Below are positions 51,537 through 60,443 of a stretch of 64,000 nt of DNA, piece by piece. A program made the translations under genes and the position numbers. Position 1 is the stretch's first letter; each line of letters begins with the position of its first letter. The stretch spans positions 62,001 to 126,000 of the forward strand of contig NZ_JBEXAE010000002.1 of NCBI RefSeq assembly GCF_040566695.1, written 5' to 3'. Source of the DNA: Sediminicola arcticus (GTDB taxonomy: Bacteria; Bacteroidota; Bacteroidia; Flavobacteriales; Flavobacteriaceae). Below the pieces are notes generated by a model. The model had not been told where the DNA came from, did no database searches, and worked only from the letters and a program-made list of their open reading frames with translations.

Positions 51537-52431
51537 AGAATACGACTTTATTCCCATCTAGTTTTTTGAACTGGATATTGGCAGGAACACTTATACTTTC
51601 TAACGCTAAATCTATATCTGTATTACTAAAAGTACCGGTAAATAATTGGTTAGTATTAATATCCTTCACTTCAATAGTTACATTGTATTGTCTTTCAAAC
51701 TCATCCAACACGTAGGATAGAGGGATACTTTTAAAATTACTCTCGTTATTCATCCAATAGGGCACAGAAGTTGTTGGCGCAATGGTAGGTTTAACCTCTC
51801 CATTGATCGCTAAAAATGACGATCCCGCTGGCACCTTGAATTCTTCTTTTTTGTAAGTTACACTTACGAGTCCTTCAAAACAGGTCACCTCAAAAAGTCC
51901 TTTTCTATTTTCCACGTTAAATTGGGTTCCTAATACAGCTACGGTTCCCTCGTCGGTGGAAACGGTAAATCGTTTTCCCTTGGCTACCTTAAAAAAAGCC
52001 TCTCCTTTAAGGTATACATTTCGTTTTTTGTCCCATTTCTTTTTGCTATAGGAAACTTCGGATTCGGCATTTAAAACAATTTCGGAGTTGTCAGGCAATA
52101 CTACTTCGGCCCGCTGGGCATATTGAGTGGAAATAGTTTGATCTAGAGAGTTGAAATAAAAGATGGAGGCAACAGCGATAACAGCAATAGCCGCCGCCAC
52201 GCGCATTAATTTTGTATACGGACGCATTAGGATAACCTTAGGTGTGGACTTTTCCCTTTTGTTCTTAAGGGAATCCCATGTCTTAGAGGCATCGAATTTA
52301 GGAGCCTCCAAAGTACTGGAAACTTCCTTTAAGCGCTCATAAGAAGCATATTCGGCAGATTTTTTAAATTCTGCTATCTCCTCCTTGGAGAGCTCGTTAT
52401 TGAGCCATTTTGCTAAGTAATTTTCTTGCAT
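51517..52431 (-). CDS. FecR-type anti-sigma/sigma regulator
   Basis: 304 residues. The cytoplasmic N terminus (MQENYLAKWLNNELSKEEIA) binds the sigma factor. A single membrane helix follows (LMRVAAAIAVIAVASIFYFN, about 75-94). The periplasmic FecR domain has RAEVVLPDNSEIVLNAESEV and FTVSTDEGTVAVLGTQFNV; the C terminus carries an STN-like region (LSYVLDEFERQYNVTIEVKD). It transmits receptor occupancy to the sigma factor. Overlaps the receptor gene by 20-41 nt, depending on the receptor start. Confidence 0.93.
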   Translation of the reverse strand: MQENYLAKWLNNELSKEEIAEFKKSAEYASYERLKEVSSTLEAPKFDASKTWDSLKNKREKSTPKVILMRPYTKLMRVAAAIAVIAVASIFYFNSLDQTISTQYAQRAEVVLPDNSEIVLNAESEVSYSKKKWDKKRNVYLKGEAFFKVAKGKRFTVSTDEGTVAVLGTQFNVENRKGLFEVTCFEGLVSVTYKKEEFKVPAGSSFLAINGEVKPTIAPTTSVPYWMNNESNFKSIPLSYVLDEFERQYNVTIEVKDINTNQLFTGTFSNTDIDLALESISVPANIQFKKLDGNKVVFYAEETP

Positions 52432-52584
52432 CTCACTATTCTTTACATTATTTAAACAACCGAAAAAGTAAAAACCCTACTTTATAATTGAACTATTTTC
52501 TCTCTAAATGATTATTTATAAGTGCAATAGAAATTAGATCCGTTTTAAGGCGACCCATATTGTAGAAATATGGTGTGGATTATA

Positions 52585-53115
52585 TTAAATCCCATCAATT
52601 TGATCACGCAACGTTTTTAAAGCCAAATGCATTCGTTTTTCTATAGCTTTGACACTTACATTTTCCATTTCTGCAATTTCTGCATACTTCTTCCCGTCTA
52701 TTCTATTTAATAAAAAGGTAGTTCGTTGGTTTTCAGGTAAACTGTTTAAAGCACGGTCTAATTTTTCCTGATATTGTTTTTCTTCTAATAAAAATTCTGG
52801 CGACTCATGGGAAACTTCTAAACTTTTATCGGCATATTTCAGACGAACCTTTTCTGCTTTGATCACATTTAAATAAAGATTGTTCGCAACTGTATACACA
52901 TATGATTTGGCTTTTTCGGGCGTTACTTTGTCGCAATTCTCCCAAAGCTTTATAAATGCCTCCTGTACGGCATCATATGCTTTCTCCTCATTGCCAAACT
53001 TATAATATATATAGTTAAAAACCGTTTTAGAATTGGCATTATAGAGGGAGTTGTAGACCTCTTCTCTACAAATGTTATTTTTGTTGTCCGTATCCAATCG
53101 TACTATTTTTTTCAA
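52585..53115 (-). CDS. ECF RNA polymerase sigma-70 factor (FecI-like)
   Basis: A 176-codon frame. Sigma region 2 (YIYYKFGNEEKAYDAVQEAF, IKLWENCD) and region 4 with its helix-turn-helix (LPENQRTTFLLNRIDGKKYA, EIAEMENVSVKAIEKRMHLA) are complete. No ATG is available: the frame opens at a TTG (53115), and another TTG at 53097 begins MDTDNKNN if used. The first TTG lies inside a TATCTTTG promoter box, so the second is more likely if that promoter is real. FecR follows after 153 nt, and the repeat lipoprotein gene is divergent. Confidence 0.9.
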   Translation of the reverse strand: MKKIVRLDTDNKNNICREEVYNSLYNANSKTVFNYIYYKFGNEEKAYDAVQEAFIKLWENCDKVTPEKAKSYVYTVANNLYLNVIKAEKVRLKYADKSLEVSHESPEFLLEEKQYQEKLDRALNSLPENQRTTFLLNRIDGKKYAEIAEMENVSVKAIEKRMHLALKTLRDQIDGI

Positions 53116-53120
53116 AGATA
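53113..53120 (-). promoter_or_regulatory. -7 box overlapping the upstream TTG of the ECF sigma gene
   Basis: Minus-strand TATCTTTG is a perfect TAnnTTTG. Its last three bases are the outermost TTG start candidate, arguing for initiation at 53097. No -33 TTTG is seen at 19 nt. Confidence 0.4.
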
Positions 53121-53203
53121 TTTTAAAAAAAATTAAAAGTAGGTAGGGTTTTTTTTAAGTGGGTTGTTCTATAGTTATAAAATCAAATTTAATCCAAAAC
53201 ATT

Positions 53204-54961
53204 ATGAAAAAGTTTTTAAGTTATCTAATGTATGCTGGCCTACTGGCGTTTGCTATGAACTTCACCTCATGTCAAGATGAGTTTGAAGAATTACCACAAG
53301 GAAATGAGCAACAAGCTATTGCAGCCAGCTCATCTACTGCCAAATTAGTGGAACGTACCTCTTCCAATGATGGTTCTTTTGATAATATTGTAGATGGTTC
53401 TAGTTGTATAGCCATCCAATTTCCCTATACGGTTGAGATAGCGGGAATACAATTGACTATAGACTCTATGGCCGATTTAAAATTGATTGAAGAAATTTTC
53501 GATTCTGTTGATGGGGATGAAGATTTCTTGGAAATTTTATTTCCTATCACCATAACACTTTCGGATTTTACCGAAGTAGTAATTAACAATAAAGAAGAAT
53601 TACGTGATTTAGCGGCCGACTGTATAGAAGGTGGTGATGACGATGATATTGAATGTATTGATTTTGTATACCCAGTGAAGCTATACACTTTTAGTGCCAA
53701 CCTTCAGCAAACAGGTAGTGTGGTAGTGAACAGTGATTTAGAGTTGAGAAGATTTTTTAAGGGACTGGATGATAATGATCTTGTGAGTTTTGAATTCCCG
53801 CTAACCCTTGCCCTATATGATGGCACGGAAATAACTGTAAATAGTAATGCAGAATTGGCTAATGCCATTGAGAATGTTAAAGATGCTTGTGATGAAGATG
53901 ATGACGATGATTATAACGATGATGATTTTAACAAAGAGCGTTTGGATACGTTCTTAGTTACTTGTCCTTTCTTGGTTCATGAAGTAAAAAGGAATGGCAT
54001 CAACCAGACCGAACAGTATTTTGAATATGTAATGAACTTTAAGGAAAACGGTACGGTTATCGTAAGGAACCGATTAGGCGCCGCGCTTGAAGGAACCTGG
54101 TCTACCAGAGTTGGCGAAAATCGCGTTCTTTTAAAATTACAGTTCGACGTCTTGGTAGATTTTAGCTTGGAATGGTTAGTATATGAAATTGAAGAAGGTA
54201 AAATAAAGCTATACTCAGGTGATGGCAATAAGATCATCATGAAAAAGGCCTGTGATATTCTGAACAATACACCTGACACTTTAAGGCAAATCTTAAGGGA
54301 ATGTAGTTGGGTAATTAAAAAGGTGAAGAACAATGGAGAGGAAATAGATCGCTTACTAGGCTATAAGTTTAGTTTTGGAGCCAATGCAGAAGTGACACTG
54401 AGCAATGGTGTAAACACTTCCACCGGTTCATGGGCGATTACTACCAATGCGCAAGGGCAATTAGTCATGGCAATTACGATGGGCGATGAGCCAGGGGTAA
54501 GCTTTGAATGGTTGTTACGAGACCTGAACAACAAGCGATTGAAGTTTGAGATTGAAGGTACTGCCTACGAGCTTCTTTTAGAGCGCCATTGTAATGATAA
54601 TAACGAGGACGGTGATGTACTAGAAATTAGAAACTACCTACTTGGAGGTGCATGGAAAATAGCAGAGTATACTGTTAATGGTATCGATACAACTAGTAGT
54701 TACGGCGATTTTGATTTCTTCTTCTCATCCAATAATGTAGCCAGTATTTCTGTAAATGCAGATCCTTTGGTTGATAATGGTTTATGGAGAATTATCCGAG
54801 ATAGTGAAGGAAAACTAAAGTGCTACCTGAACTATGGAGAAGGAAATAATTTTATAACCTTATCCGATGATTGGGATATTGTTGCCGCAACAAGCACAAG
54901 TCTTAAATTGAGAAGTGAAAGTGGTGATGGTACCATAGAAACTTTGATTTTCGAGAAATAA
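53204..54961 (+). CDS. Large repeat-built surface lipoprotein, divergent from the ECF sigma gene
   Basis: 585 residues from the ATG at 53204, chosen because it begins a lipoprotein signal (MKKFLSYLMYAGLLAFAMNF, lipobox FTSC); an in-frame start at 53159 adds 15 residues. The N-terminal half has four copies of an about 40-residue unit of the form (I/F)xFPhTh...hhxG...hhVNs..EL (IQFPYTVEIAG, ILFPITITLSD, IDFVYPVKLYT, FEFPLTLALYDG). An acidic DDDDDYNDDDF linker follows. The C-terminal half has three lipocalin-like units, each starting with a Cys/Trp-bearing strand (CPFLVHEVKRNGINQT, CSWVIKKVKNNGEEID, GAWKIAEYTVNGIDT). I recognise no named family. Its place beside FecI/FecR/receptor suggests it belongs to their regulon. 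Confidence 0.75.
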   Translation: MKKFLSYLMYAGLLAFAMNFTSCQDEFEELPQGNEQQAIAASSSTAKLVERTSSNDGSFDNIVDGSSCIAIQFPYTVEIAGIQLTIDSMADLKLIEEIFDSVDGDEDFLEILFPITITLSDFTEVVINNKEELRDLAADCIEGGDDDDIECIDFVYPVKLYTFSANLQQTGSVVVNSDLELRRFFKGLDDNDLVSFEFPLTLALYDGTEITVNSNAELANAIENVKDACDEDDDDDYNDDDFNKERLDTFLVTCPFLVHEVKRNGINQTEQYFEYVMNFKENGTVIVRNRLGAALEGTWSTRVGENRVLLKLQFDVLVDFSLEWLVYEIEEGKIKLYSGDGNKIIMKKACDILNNTPDTLRQILRECSWVIKKVKNNGEEIDRLLGYKFSFGANAEVTLSNGVNTSTGSWAITTNAQGQLVMAITMGDEPGVSFEWLLRDLNNKRLKFEIEGTAYELLLERHCNDNNEDGDVLEIRNYLLGGAWKIAEYTVNGIDTTSSYGDFDFFFSSNNVASISVNADPLVDNGLWRIIRDSEGKLKCYLNYGEGNNFITLSDDWDIVAATSTSLKLRSESGDGTIETLIFEK

Positions 54962-54989
54962 GAACCACTTTTTTGCCCCAAATATTTTG

Positions 54990-55023
54990 AAAAGGGTGAC
55001 TTCATAACGAAGTTGCCCTTTTT
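54990..55023 (+). terminator. Terminator of the repeat lipoprotein gene
   Basis: AAAAGGGTGACTTC pairs with GAAGTTGCCCTTTT (two G-U pairs) around a 5-nt loop and ends in TTTTT. It lies 29 nt past the stop. Confidence 0.85.
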
Positions 55024-55070
55024 GCATTTATATTTTTAAGGTCAAACTTCCCACATCCCATTGTTATTCT

Positions 55071-55078
55071 TAAATTTG
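55071..55078 (+). promoter_or_regulatory. -7 box of ffh
   Basis: TAAATTTG is a perfect TAnnTTTG, 22 nt before the ffh ATG. The -33 region lacks TTTG. Confidence 0.42.
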
Positions 55079-55100
55079 CATTTCTTAATACTGCAAGACT

Positions 55101-56438
55101 ATGTTTGATAATTTAAGCGAAAAGTTAGATAAGGCATTACACGTCCTCAAAGGGCATGGACAGATAACGGAAATAAATGTTGCTGAAACCCTCAAAGAGG
55201 TAAGACGGGCTTTGTTGGACGCCGATGTCAATTTTAAGATTGCAAAAGAATTTACCAATTCGGTCAAGGAAAAGGCATTGGGCCAAAATGTATTGACTTC
55301 CCTTCAGCCTGGGCAGTTGATGGTAAAATTGGTAAAGGATGAGCTGATAGAGCTTATGGGTGGTGAAACAGAAGGCATCAACCTATCTGGAAACCCCTCC
55401 ATAATACTAATGTCTGGTCTCCAAGGTTCTGGTAAGACCACATTTTCTGGGAAGCTCGCCAATTTCTTAAAGACCAAAAAATCAAAGAATCCTTTGTTGG
55501 TTGCCTGTGATGTTTACCGTCCGGCGGCAATAGACCAATTACATGTTGTAGGGGATCAATTGGGCATTGAAGTATACTCTGATAAAGGTAATAATGATCC
55601 CGTGGCTATTGCCAAGGCCGGAATTGCCCACGCGAAGGCAAACGGACATAATGTGGTCATCATAGATACCGCGGGTCGTTTGGCAGTGGATGAGGCCATG
55701 ATGAAGGAAATTTCCAATATTCATAAGGCCATTGAACCCCAGGAAACCCTTTTTGTGGTAGATGCGATGACTGGGCAGGATGCAGTGAATACTGCTAAGG
55801 CCTTTAATGATATCTTGAACTTTGACGGGGTAATCCTTACCAAATTGGATGGTGATACACGTGGGGGTGCTGCTATTTCCATTAAATCGGTAGTAAATAA
55901 ACCAATCAAATTTATTGGTACTGGGGAAAAAATGGATGCCATTGACGTATTCTATCCTTCCCGTATGGCAGATCGGATACTCGGAATGGGAGATGTTGTT
56001 TCTTTGGTTGAACGAGCGCAGGAGCAGTTTGATGAGGAGGAGGCACGGAAAATACAAAAGAAAATTGCCAAGAATACTTTTGGTTTTGATGATTTCCTGA
56101 GTCAGATCCAGCAAATAAAAAAGATGGGTAGCCTTAAAGACCTGATGGGAATGATCCCAGGTGCGGGAAAAGCCCTAAAGGGATTGGATATAGACGATGA
56201 TGCCTTTAAGCATATAGAGGCTATTATACATTCCATGACGCCAGATGAGCGTTCGAATCCGGTAGTATTGAATGCGAGTAGAAAAGTACGTGTTGCAAAA
56301 GGAAGTGGCAGAACAGTGCAGGAAGTGAACCAATTATTGAAACAATTCAACCAAATGAGCAAGATGATGAAGATGATGCAAGGTGGTGGTGGCAAAAAGA
56401 TGATGCAAATGATGGGAGCCATGAAGGGGATGAAGTAA
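55101..56438 (+). CDS. ffh: Signal recognition particle protein Ffh (SRP54)
   Basis: 445 residues. The N domain opens MFDNLSEKLDKALHVLKGHG. The G domain has the P loop MSGLQGSGKTTFSGKLANFL, then VACDVYRPAAIDQL, DTAGR and the TKLDGD specificity box. The M domain, from about 300, is Met-rich and ends MMKMMQGGGGKKMMQMMG. With SRP RNA, not seen here, it brings nascent membrane proteins to the Sec channel. Antisense frames of up to 191 codons within it are shadows. Confidence 0.97.
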   Translation: MFDNLSEKLDKALHVLKGHGQITEINVAETLKEVRRALLDADVNFKIAKEFTNSVKEKALGQNVLTSLQPGQLMVKLVKDELIELMGGETEGINLSGNPSIILMSGLQGSGKTTFSGKLANFLKTKKSKNPLLVACDVYRPAAIDQLHVVGDQLGIEVYSDKGNNDPVAIAKAGIAHAKANGHNVVIIDTAGRLAVDEAMMKEISNIHKAIEPQETLFVVDAMTGQDAVNTAKAFNDILNFDGVILTKLDGDTRGGAAISIKSVVNKPIKFIGTGEKMDAIDVFYPSRMADRILGMGDVVSLVERAQEQFDEEEARKIQKKIAKNTFGFDDFLSQIQQIKKMGSLKDLMGMIPGAGKALKGLDIDDDAFKHIEAIIHSMTPDERSNPVVLNASRKVRVAKGSGRTVQEVNQLLKQFNQMSKMMKMMQGGGGKKMMQMMGAMKGMK

Positions 56439-56478
56439 TTTAGCTATCAAAAAAGAAATTATACCTAAAAAAAATACT

Positions 56479-57363
56479 ATGGAGCTATTGGATGGAAAGA
56501 AAGTTTCCAATGAAATTAAGGACGAAATTGCTATTGAGGTTTCTAAAATGAGGGAGCGTGGGGAGAAAGTTCCGCATTTGGCAGCAATAATTGTTGGTAA
56601 TGACGGCGCCAGTTTAACCTATGTAGGCAGCAAGGTGCGTTCCTGTGAAAAGGTAGGGTTTGAATCTACTTTGGTGAAGTTGCCAAGTACCACTTCTGAG
56701 CAAGAATTACTAAAAAAGATAGAGGAACTAAACAAGAATGACGATGTTGACGGCTTTATCGTTCAACTTCCATTGCCTCCCCAAATAGATACCCAAAAAG
56801 TATTGTTAGCCGTAGATCCTGATAAGGATGTGGATGGTTTCCATCCCATGAACTTCGGTAAAATGGCATTGGATATGAGTACCTTTATTCCAGCAACCCC
56901 TTTTGGGATTTTGGAATTATTGGAGCGCTATAATGTGGATACCAAAGGGAAGCATACGGTAGTTATCGGGAGAAGCCATATTGTTGGTCGCCCCATGAGT
57001 ATTCTTATGGGTCGTAAAGGCTGGCCTGGAAATTCCACGGTAACTTTAACTCATAGTCACACGAAAAATATAACCCAGATAACCTCACAGGCAGATATCA
57101 TTATCTCAGCCCTTGGTGTACCCAACTTTTTAAAAGCAGAAATGGTTAAGGACGATGCTGTGGTCATTGATGTAGGAATTACACGTGTCGCGGATGATAC
57201 CAAAGAAAAGGGATATTACATCACTGGTGATGTTGATTTTGAAAATGTAAGCAAAAAAGCTTCTTTTATCACTCCAGTACCAGGCGGAGTAGGGCCTATG
57301 ACCATAGCCATGCTCTTAAAGAATACCTTATTAGCTAGGGAACGTCATAGAAGTAGAAAATAA
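56479..57363 (+). CDS. folD: Bifunctional methylenetetrahydrofolate dehydrogenase/cyclohydrolase
   Basis: 294 residues. The catalytic lysine region is YVGSKVRSCEKVGFES (Lys in the YxxxK motif) and the substrate block is VDGFIVQLPLPPQID. The NADP-binding domain has VIGRSHIVGRPMSILMG, and ITPVPGGVGPMTIAMLLKNT is the C-terminal signature. It interconverts 5,10-methylene- and 10-formyl-tetrahydrofolate. It starts 40 nt after ffh with no terminator between, so both may share a transcript. Confidence 0.97.
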   Translation: MELLDGKKVSNEIKDEIAIEVSKMRERGEKVPHLAAIIVGNDGASLTYVGSKVRSCEKVGFESTLVKLPSTTSEQELLKKIEELNKNDDVDGFIVQLPLPPQIDTQKVLLAVDPDKDVDGFHPMNFGKMALDMSTFIPATPFGILELLERYNVDTKGKHTVVIGRSHIVGRPMSILMGRKGWPGNSTVTLTHSHTKNITQITSQADIIISALGVPNFLKAEMVKDDAVVIDVGITRVADDTKEKGYYITGDVDFENVSKKASFITPVPGGVGPMTIAMLLKNTLLARERHRSRK

Positions 57364-57374
57364 TATTTAGATCG

Positions 57375-57405
57375 AAAAATGCCCCAATTTATTGGGGCAT
57401 TTTTG
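57375..57405. terminator. Terminator downstream of folD
   Basis: GCCCCAA/TTGGGGC stem extended by AAAAAT/ATTTTT, with a run of T. The stop codon of the small minus-strand lipoprotein lies within the loop of this hairpin. Confidence 0.88.
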
Positions 57406-57535
57406 TTTGATTAGTAACTCCTTGGATACTGTCATTTGGGTTGAGAACATCAATATCATTGCTGTCGTCATAATTACAACTGCTAACGGCGATAATGGCA
57501 CCAAACATCAATAATACGGCTAAAAATTTTTTCAT
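57389..57535 (-). CDS. Very small lipoprotein, 48 residues
   Basis: Reading down from the ATG at 57535: MKKFLAVLLMFGAIIAVSSC followed by NYDDSNDIDVLNPNDSIQG. The first 20 residues form a lipoprotein signal with lipobox VSSC. The mature peptide is only 29 residues, acidic after Cys, as in exported surface lipoproteins of this group. It is too short for most gene finders. The stop lies inside the folD terminator hairpin. Function unknown; it could be a short expressed gene or a leftover of a longer lipoprotein. Confidence 0.6.
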   Translation of the reverse strand: MKKFLAVLLMFGAIIAVSSCNYDDSNDIDVLNPNDSIQGVTNQTKMPQ

Positions 57536-57687
57536 AGACCAGAAATTTAGTAGGTATCAAAACCTAGTCTTCTTTAATGTACATAACGTTTTAAATTAAT
57601 TTTTCTTATAAGACACCTTATTTGAATTAACGGATTGGGAATTATATTTAGCGTTTGCCCCCATGGTTTAATAGATCAACTATAGTT

Positions 57688-57718
57688 TTTGATTTTTATA
57701 AGGAAAGCAGTATCTTTT
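57688..57718 (+). promoter_or_regulatory. Promoter of the secreted esterase-like gene
   Basis: TTTG (57688-57691), exactly 19 nt, then TATCTTTT (57711-57718): the -33 is perfect and the -7 has one mismatch. The start codon is 24 nt further on. Confidence 0.7.
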
Positions 57719-57742
57719 CTCTAAATATAACCATACCAAACC

Positions 57743-59473
57743 ATGAAAAGACTTTTTCTCTTTGTTGCCGCCATATGTATGGTAGCCTGTCAATCAAATA
57801 AGGAGGCGTCGTCTCCAGTAGCAGTATCTATTTCTTTCTCTGATGCCGTAGGAATAGAAAAAATGGATGGTAGATTATTGTTGATGTTGGCCAACAACGA
57901 CAACACAGAACCACGTTTTCAAATTAATGATGGGCTCAAAGCCCAGTTGATCTATGGCAAAAATGTAGATGGTATGGCACCCAATGATAAGGTAGTCTTT
58001 GATGAAAAGGATTTTGGATTTCCAATAGCCAATATGGCTGATATTCCTCCTGGAGACTATTATGTACAAGCGTTATTACACAAGTATGAAACTTTTGATT
58101 TGTCTACCGGACAGACCGTTAAATTACCTATGGACAATGGGGAAGGACAACAGTGGAACAGCTCTCCAGGCAATGTTTATAGTAAGCCCATGAAGATTAC
58201 CATCACGGAAAGTGGTATCCCAGAAATAGATATTCAAATGGATCAGATCATTCCTCCAATTGAGGAACCAAAGGACACGGAATGGATAAAGCACATCAAA
58301 ATAAAATCAGAAAAACTTACCGAATTTTGGGGTAGAGATATGTACTTGGGTGCCCATGTATTGTTGCCTAAAGGTTTTGAGGAGCATCCAGAGGCCAAAT
58401 ATCCCTTGATGATATTCCATGGGCACTTTCCAAATGATTTTGGAGGATTTAGGACAACGCCCCCAGACCCAAATATGAAACCCGAATATTCGGTACGTTT
58501 CAATGTGGAGGGGTATAATATTATTCAGGAACAAGAAGCCTATGATTTTTATAAGCGATGGAACGAGCCCGATTTTCCAAGGTTTATAATTATTGAAATA
58601 CAACATCCGACTCCCTATTACGATGATTCCTATGCAGTAAATTCAGCTAACCAAGGTCCGTATGGGGATGCCATTACCTACGAGCTTATTCCACAAATCG
58701 AAAAGCAATTTAGAGGCATGGGTGAAGGTTGGTCTCGTTTTCTCTATGGAGGATCTACTGGAGGTTGGGAGGCATTAGCGGTGCAAGTAAAGTATCCTGA
58801 TGAATACAATGGGTGTTTTGCTGCCTGCCCAGATCCTATTGATTTTAGGGCCTATTGCCTTACGAATATCTATGAGGATAAAAACGCCTATTACTATGAG
58901 AGCGACTTCAAACAATTAGAAGTTCCTTCCCATCGCAATAATCTAGGTCAAATACAGTCTACTTTGAGGGAGGGGAACCACTTGGAGCTGGTATTAGGTG
59001 ATAAATCCAGATCTGGCCAGCAATGGGACATTTGGGAGGCTACCTATTCCCCACAAGGAGAAGATGGCTATCCAGTTCGCTTATGGGATAAAATGAGTGG
59101 CGTTATTAATGCGGACGTTGCCAAGTATTGGCAGGAAAACTATGACCTGCGCTATATAATGGAACGGGATTGGAATAAATTGGGGGATAAATTAAAAGGA
59201 AAAATCCACATCTATTGCGGAGATATGGACAATTACTATTTGAACAATGCCGTATACCTCATGGAAGACTTTTTGGAAAGTACAACCGATCCCTACTACG
59301 AAGGGGAGGTTGCCTATGGCGATAGAGCAGAACACTGTTGGAACGGGGATCCAGACCTACCCAATTCCATTACTCGTATGCGGTACAATACTATGTATGT
59401 GCCTAAAATTATGAAACGTATAGCTGAAAGCGCTCCAAAAGGTGCCGATCTTACCAGCTGGCGTTATAAATAG
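57743..59473 (+). CDS. Secreted alpha/beta-hydrolase-fold esterase-like lipoprotein
   Basis: 576 residues with a signal ending MVAC (Cys16 lipobox). The N-terminal ~180 residues form a beta-rich domain (VSISFSDAVGIEKMDGRLLL, MADIPPGDYYVQALLHKYET). The hydrolase domain begins near YPLMIFHGHFPNDFGG, with the nucleophile-elbow serine in LYGGSTGGWEALAVQ. A late Asp (YCGDMDNYY) and His (DRAEHCWNGD) could complete the triad. It looks like the putative-esterase family; the substrate may be an ester of a polysaccharide or a peptide, which is not readable from the sequence. It has its own promoter and is followed by a GNAT gene after 17 nt. Confidence 0.75.
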   Translation: MKRLFLFVAAICMVACQSNKEASSPVAVSISFSDAVGIEKMDGRLLLMLANNDNTEPRFQINDGLKAQLIYGKNVDGMAPNDKVVFDEKDFGFPIANMADIPPGDYYVQALLHKYETFDLSTGQTVKLPMDNGEGQQWNSSPGNVYSKPMKITITESGIPEIDIQMDQIIPPIEEPKDTEWIKHIKIKSEKLTEFWGRDMYLGAHVLLPKGFEEHPEAKYPLMIFHGHFPNDFGGFRTTPPDPNMKPEYSVRFNVEGYNIIQEQEAYDFYKRWNEPDFPRFIIIEIQHPTPYYDDSYAVNSANQGPYGDAITYELIPQIEKQFRGMGEGWSRFLYGGSTGGWEALAVQVKYPDEYNGCFAACPDPIDFRAYCLTNIYEDKNAYYYESDFKQLEVPSHRNNLGQIQSTLREGNHLELVLGDKSRSGQQWDIWEATYSPQGEDGYPVRLWDKMSGVINADVAKYWQENYDLRYIMERDWNKLGDKLKGKIHIYCGDMDNYYLNNAVYLMEDFLESTTDPYYEGEVAYGDRAEHCWNGDPDLPNSITRMRYNTMYVPKIMKRIAESAPKGADLTSWRYK

Positions 59474-59490
59474 TAGATACTTTTAATCCA

Positions 59491-59952
59491 ATGATTCGTA
59501 TAGTCAAGACTGATGCTACTCAGCCCGATTTTATTAAGCTTGTTGCCTTTCTAGATGCGGAACTTGCCAAAAGGGATGGGGAAGAGCATTCGTTTTATGA
59601 CCAATTCAACAAACTAAACCACATAAAACATGTATTGTTGGTCTATGAAGAGGGTTTTCCAATAGCTTGCGGGGCCATTAAGGAGTTGGAGCCAAACGTA
59701 ATGGAGGTAAAGCGTATGTATGTAACTCCGCAAAAAAGAGGTGAAGGAATAGCCTCCAAAGTATTATCCGCTTTAGAAAGTTGGTCACGAGATTTGGGCT
59801 ATCAAAAGTGCGTGCTGGAAACCGGAAAAAGACAACCAGAAGCTATTGCCCTCTATGCCAAAAATGGATATCGGATTATTCCCAATTACGGACAATACGC
59901 CGGAATAGAGAATAGTGTATGTTTTAAAAAGGACTTGCTTGGGTGCGTATAA
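59491..59952 (+). CDS. GNAT-family N-acetyltransferase
   Basis: 153 residues in the GNAT fold. The acetyl-CoA loop is VTPQKRGEGIASKVLSALES (R/QxxGxG/A pattern) and VLETGKRQPEAIALYAKNGY is motif B. The acceptor substrate is unknown. It begins 17 nt after the esterase stop, so the two are likely co-transcribed. Confidence 0.87.
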   Translation: MIRIVKTDATQPDFIKLVAFLDAELAKRDGEEHSFYDQFNKLNHIKHVLLVYEEGFPIACGAIKELEPNVMEVKRMYVTPQKRGEGIASKVLSALESWSRDLGYQKCVLETGKRQPEAIALYAKNGYRIIPNYGQYAGIENSVCFKKDLLGCV

Positions 59953-59987
59953 AAATGGTGCTTTCTTTGCCCTAGTATTAATCTGGG

Positions 59988-60413
59988 TTATTTGGCAAAT
60001 AACTGCCCCATATCTTTGAAGGATTTAAACTCCAAAGCATTCCCGGCCGGGTCGTAAAAGAACATAGTGGCTTGTTCGCCCACTTGGCCTGCAAACCTAA
60101 TGTAAGGTTCAATGACGAACGTTACTTTTTTGGATTTTAAATCTTCCGCAAATTCTTCAAATTGGTCCCAATCTAGCACCACCCCATAATGCGGCACAGG
60201 TACGTCCTTGCCATCTACGGGATTGGTGTGCAAAGACTCTTCTTTGGATTTGGGCTTGTAATGTATCACCAACTGATGGCCAAAAAGGCTAAAGTCTACC
60301 CAATGATCACTGCTCCGCCCTTCCTCGCAATTAAGAATATCCCTATAGAAGGTTCGGCATTCATCCAAGTTATGAACGGGTATGGCGATGTGAAAAGGGT
60401 TTACTTTGGACAT
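59988..60413 (-). CDS. VOC-superfamily (glyoxalase/dioxygenase-like) protein
   Basis: 141 residues with two beta-alpha-beta-beta-beta modules: FHIAIPVHNLDECRTFYRDI at the start and HYGVVLDWDQFEEFAEDLKS in the second half. The conserved metal ligands appear as the first His of HIAIPVH, a His in FGHQLVIHYK, and the Glu of GNALEFKSF near the end. The exact reaction is unknown. It converges on the GNAT gene and its start is 30 nt from the hydrolase gene end. Confidence 0.85.
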   Translation of the reverse strand: MSKVNPFHIAIPVHNLDECRTFYRDILNCEEGRSSDHWVDFSLFGHQLVIHYKPKSKEESLHTNPVDGKDVPVPHYGVVLDWDQFEEFAEDLKSKKVTFVIEPYIRFAGQVGEQATMFFYDPAGNALEFKSFKDMGQLFAK

Positions 60414-60443
60414 AGTTGCTTTTTTGATAAAAGTAAATGATTT

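Noticed and set aside
53977..54333. 118-codon antisense frame in the repeat lipoprotein gene
   Set aside because: Composition follows the complement of the real gene, and no promoter or conserved motif is seen.
55539..56114. 191-codon open frame antisense to ffh
   Set aside because: It lies wholly inside the conserved ffh coding sequence, has no recognisable domain or signal, and is one of several opposite-strand shadows there.
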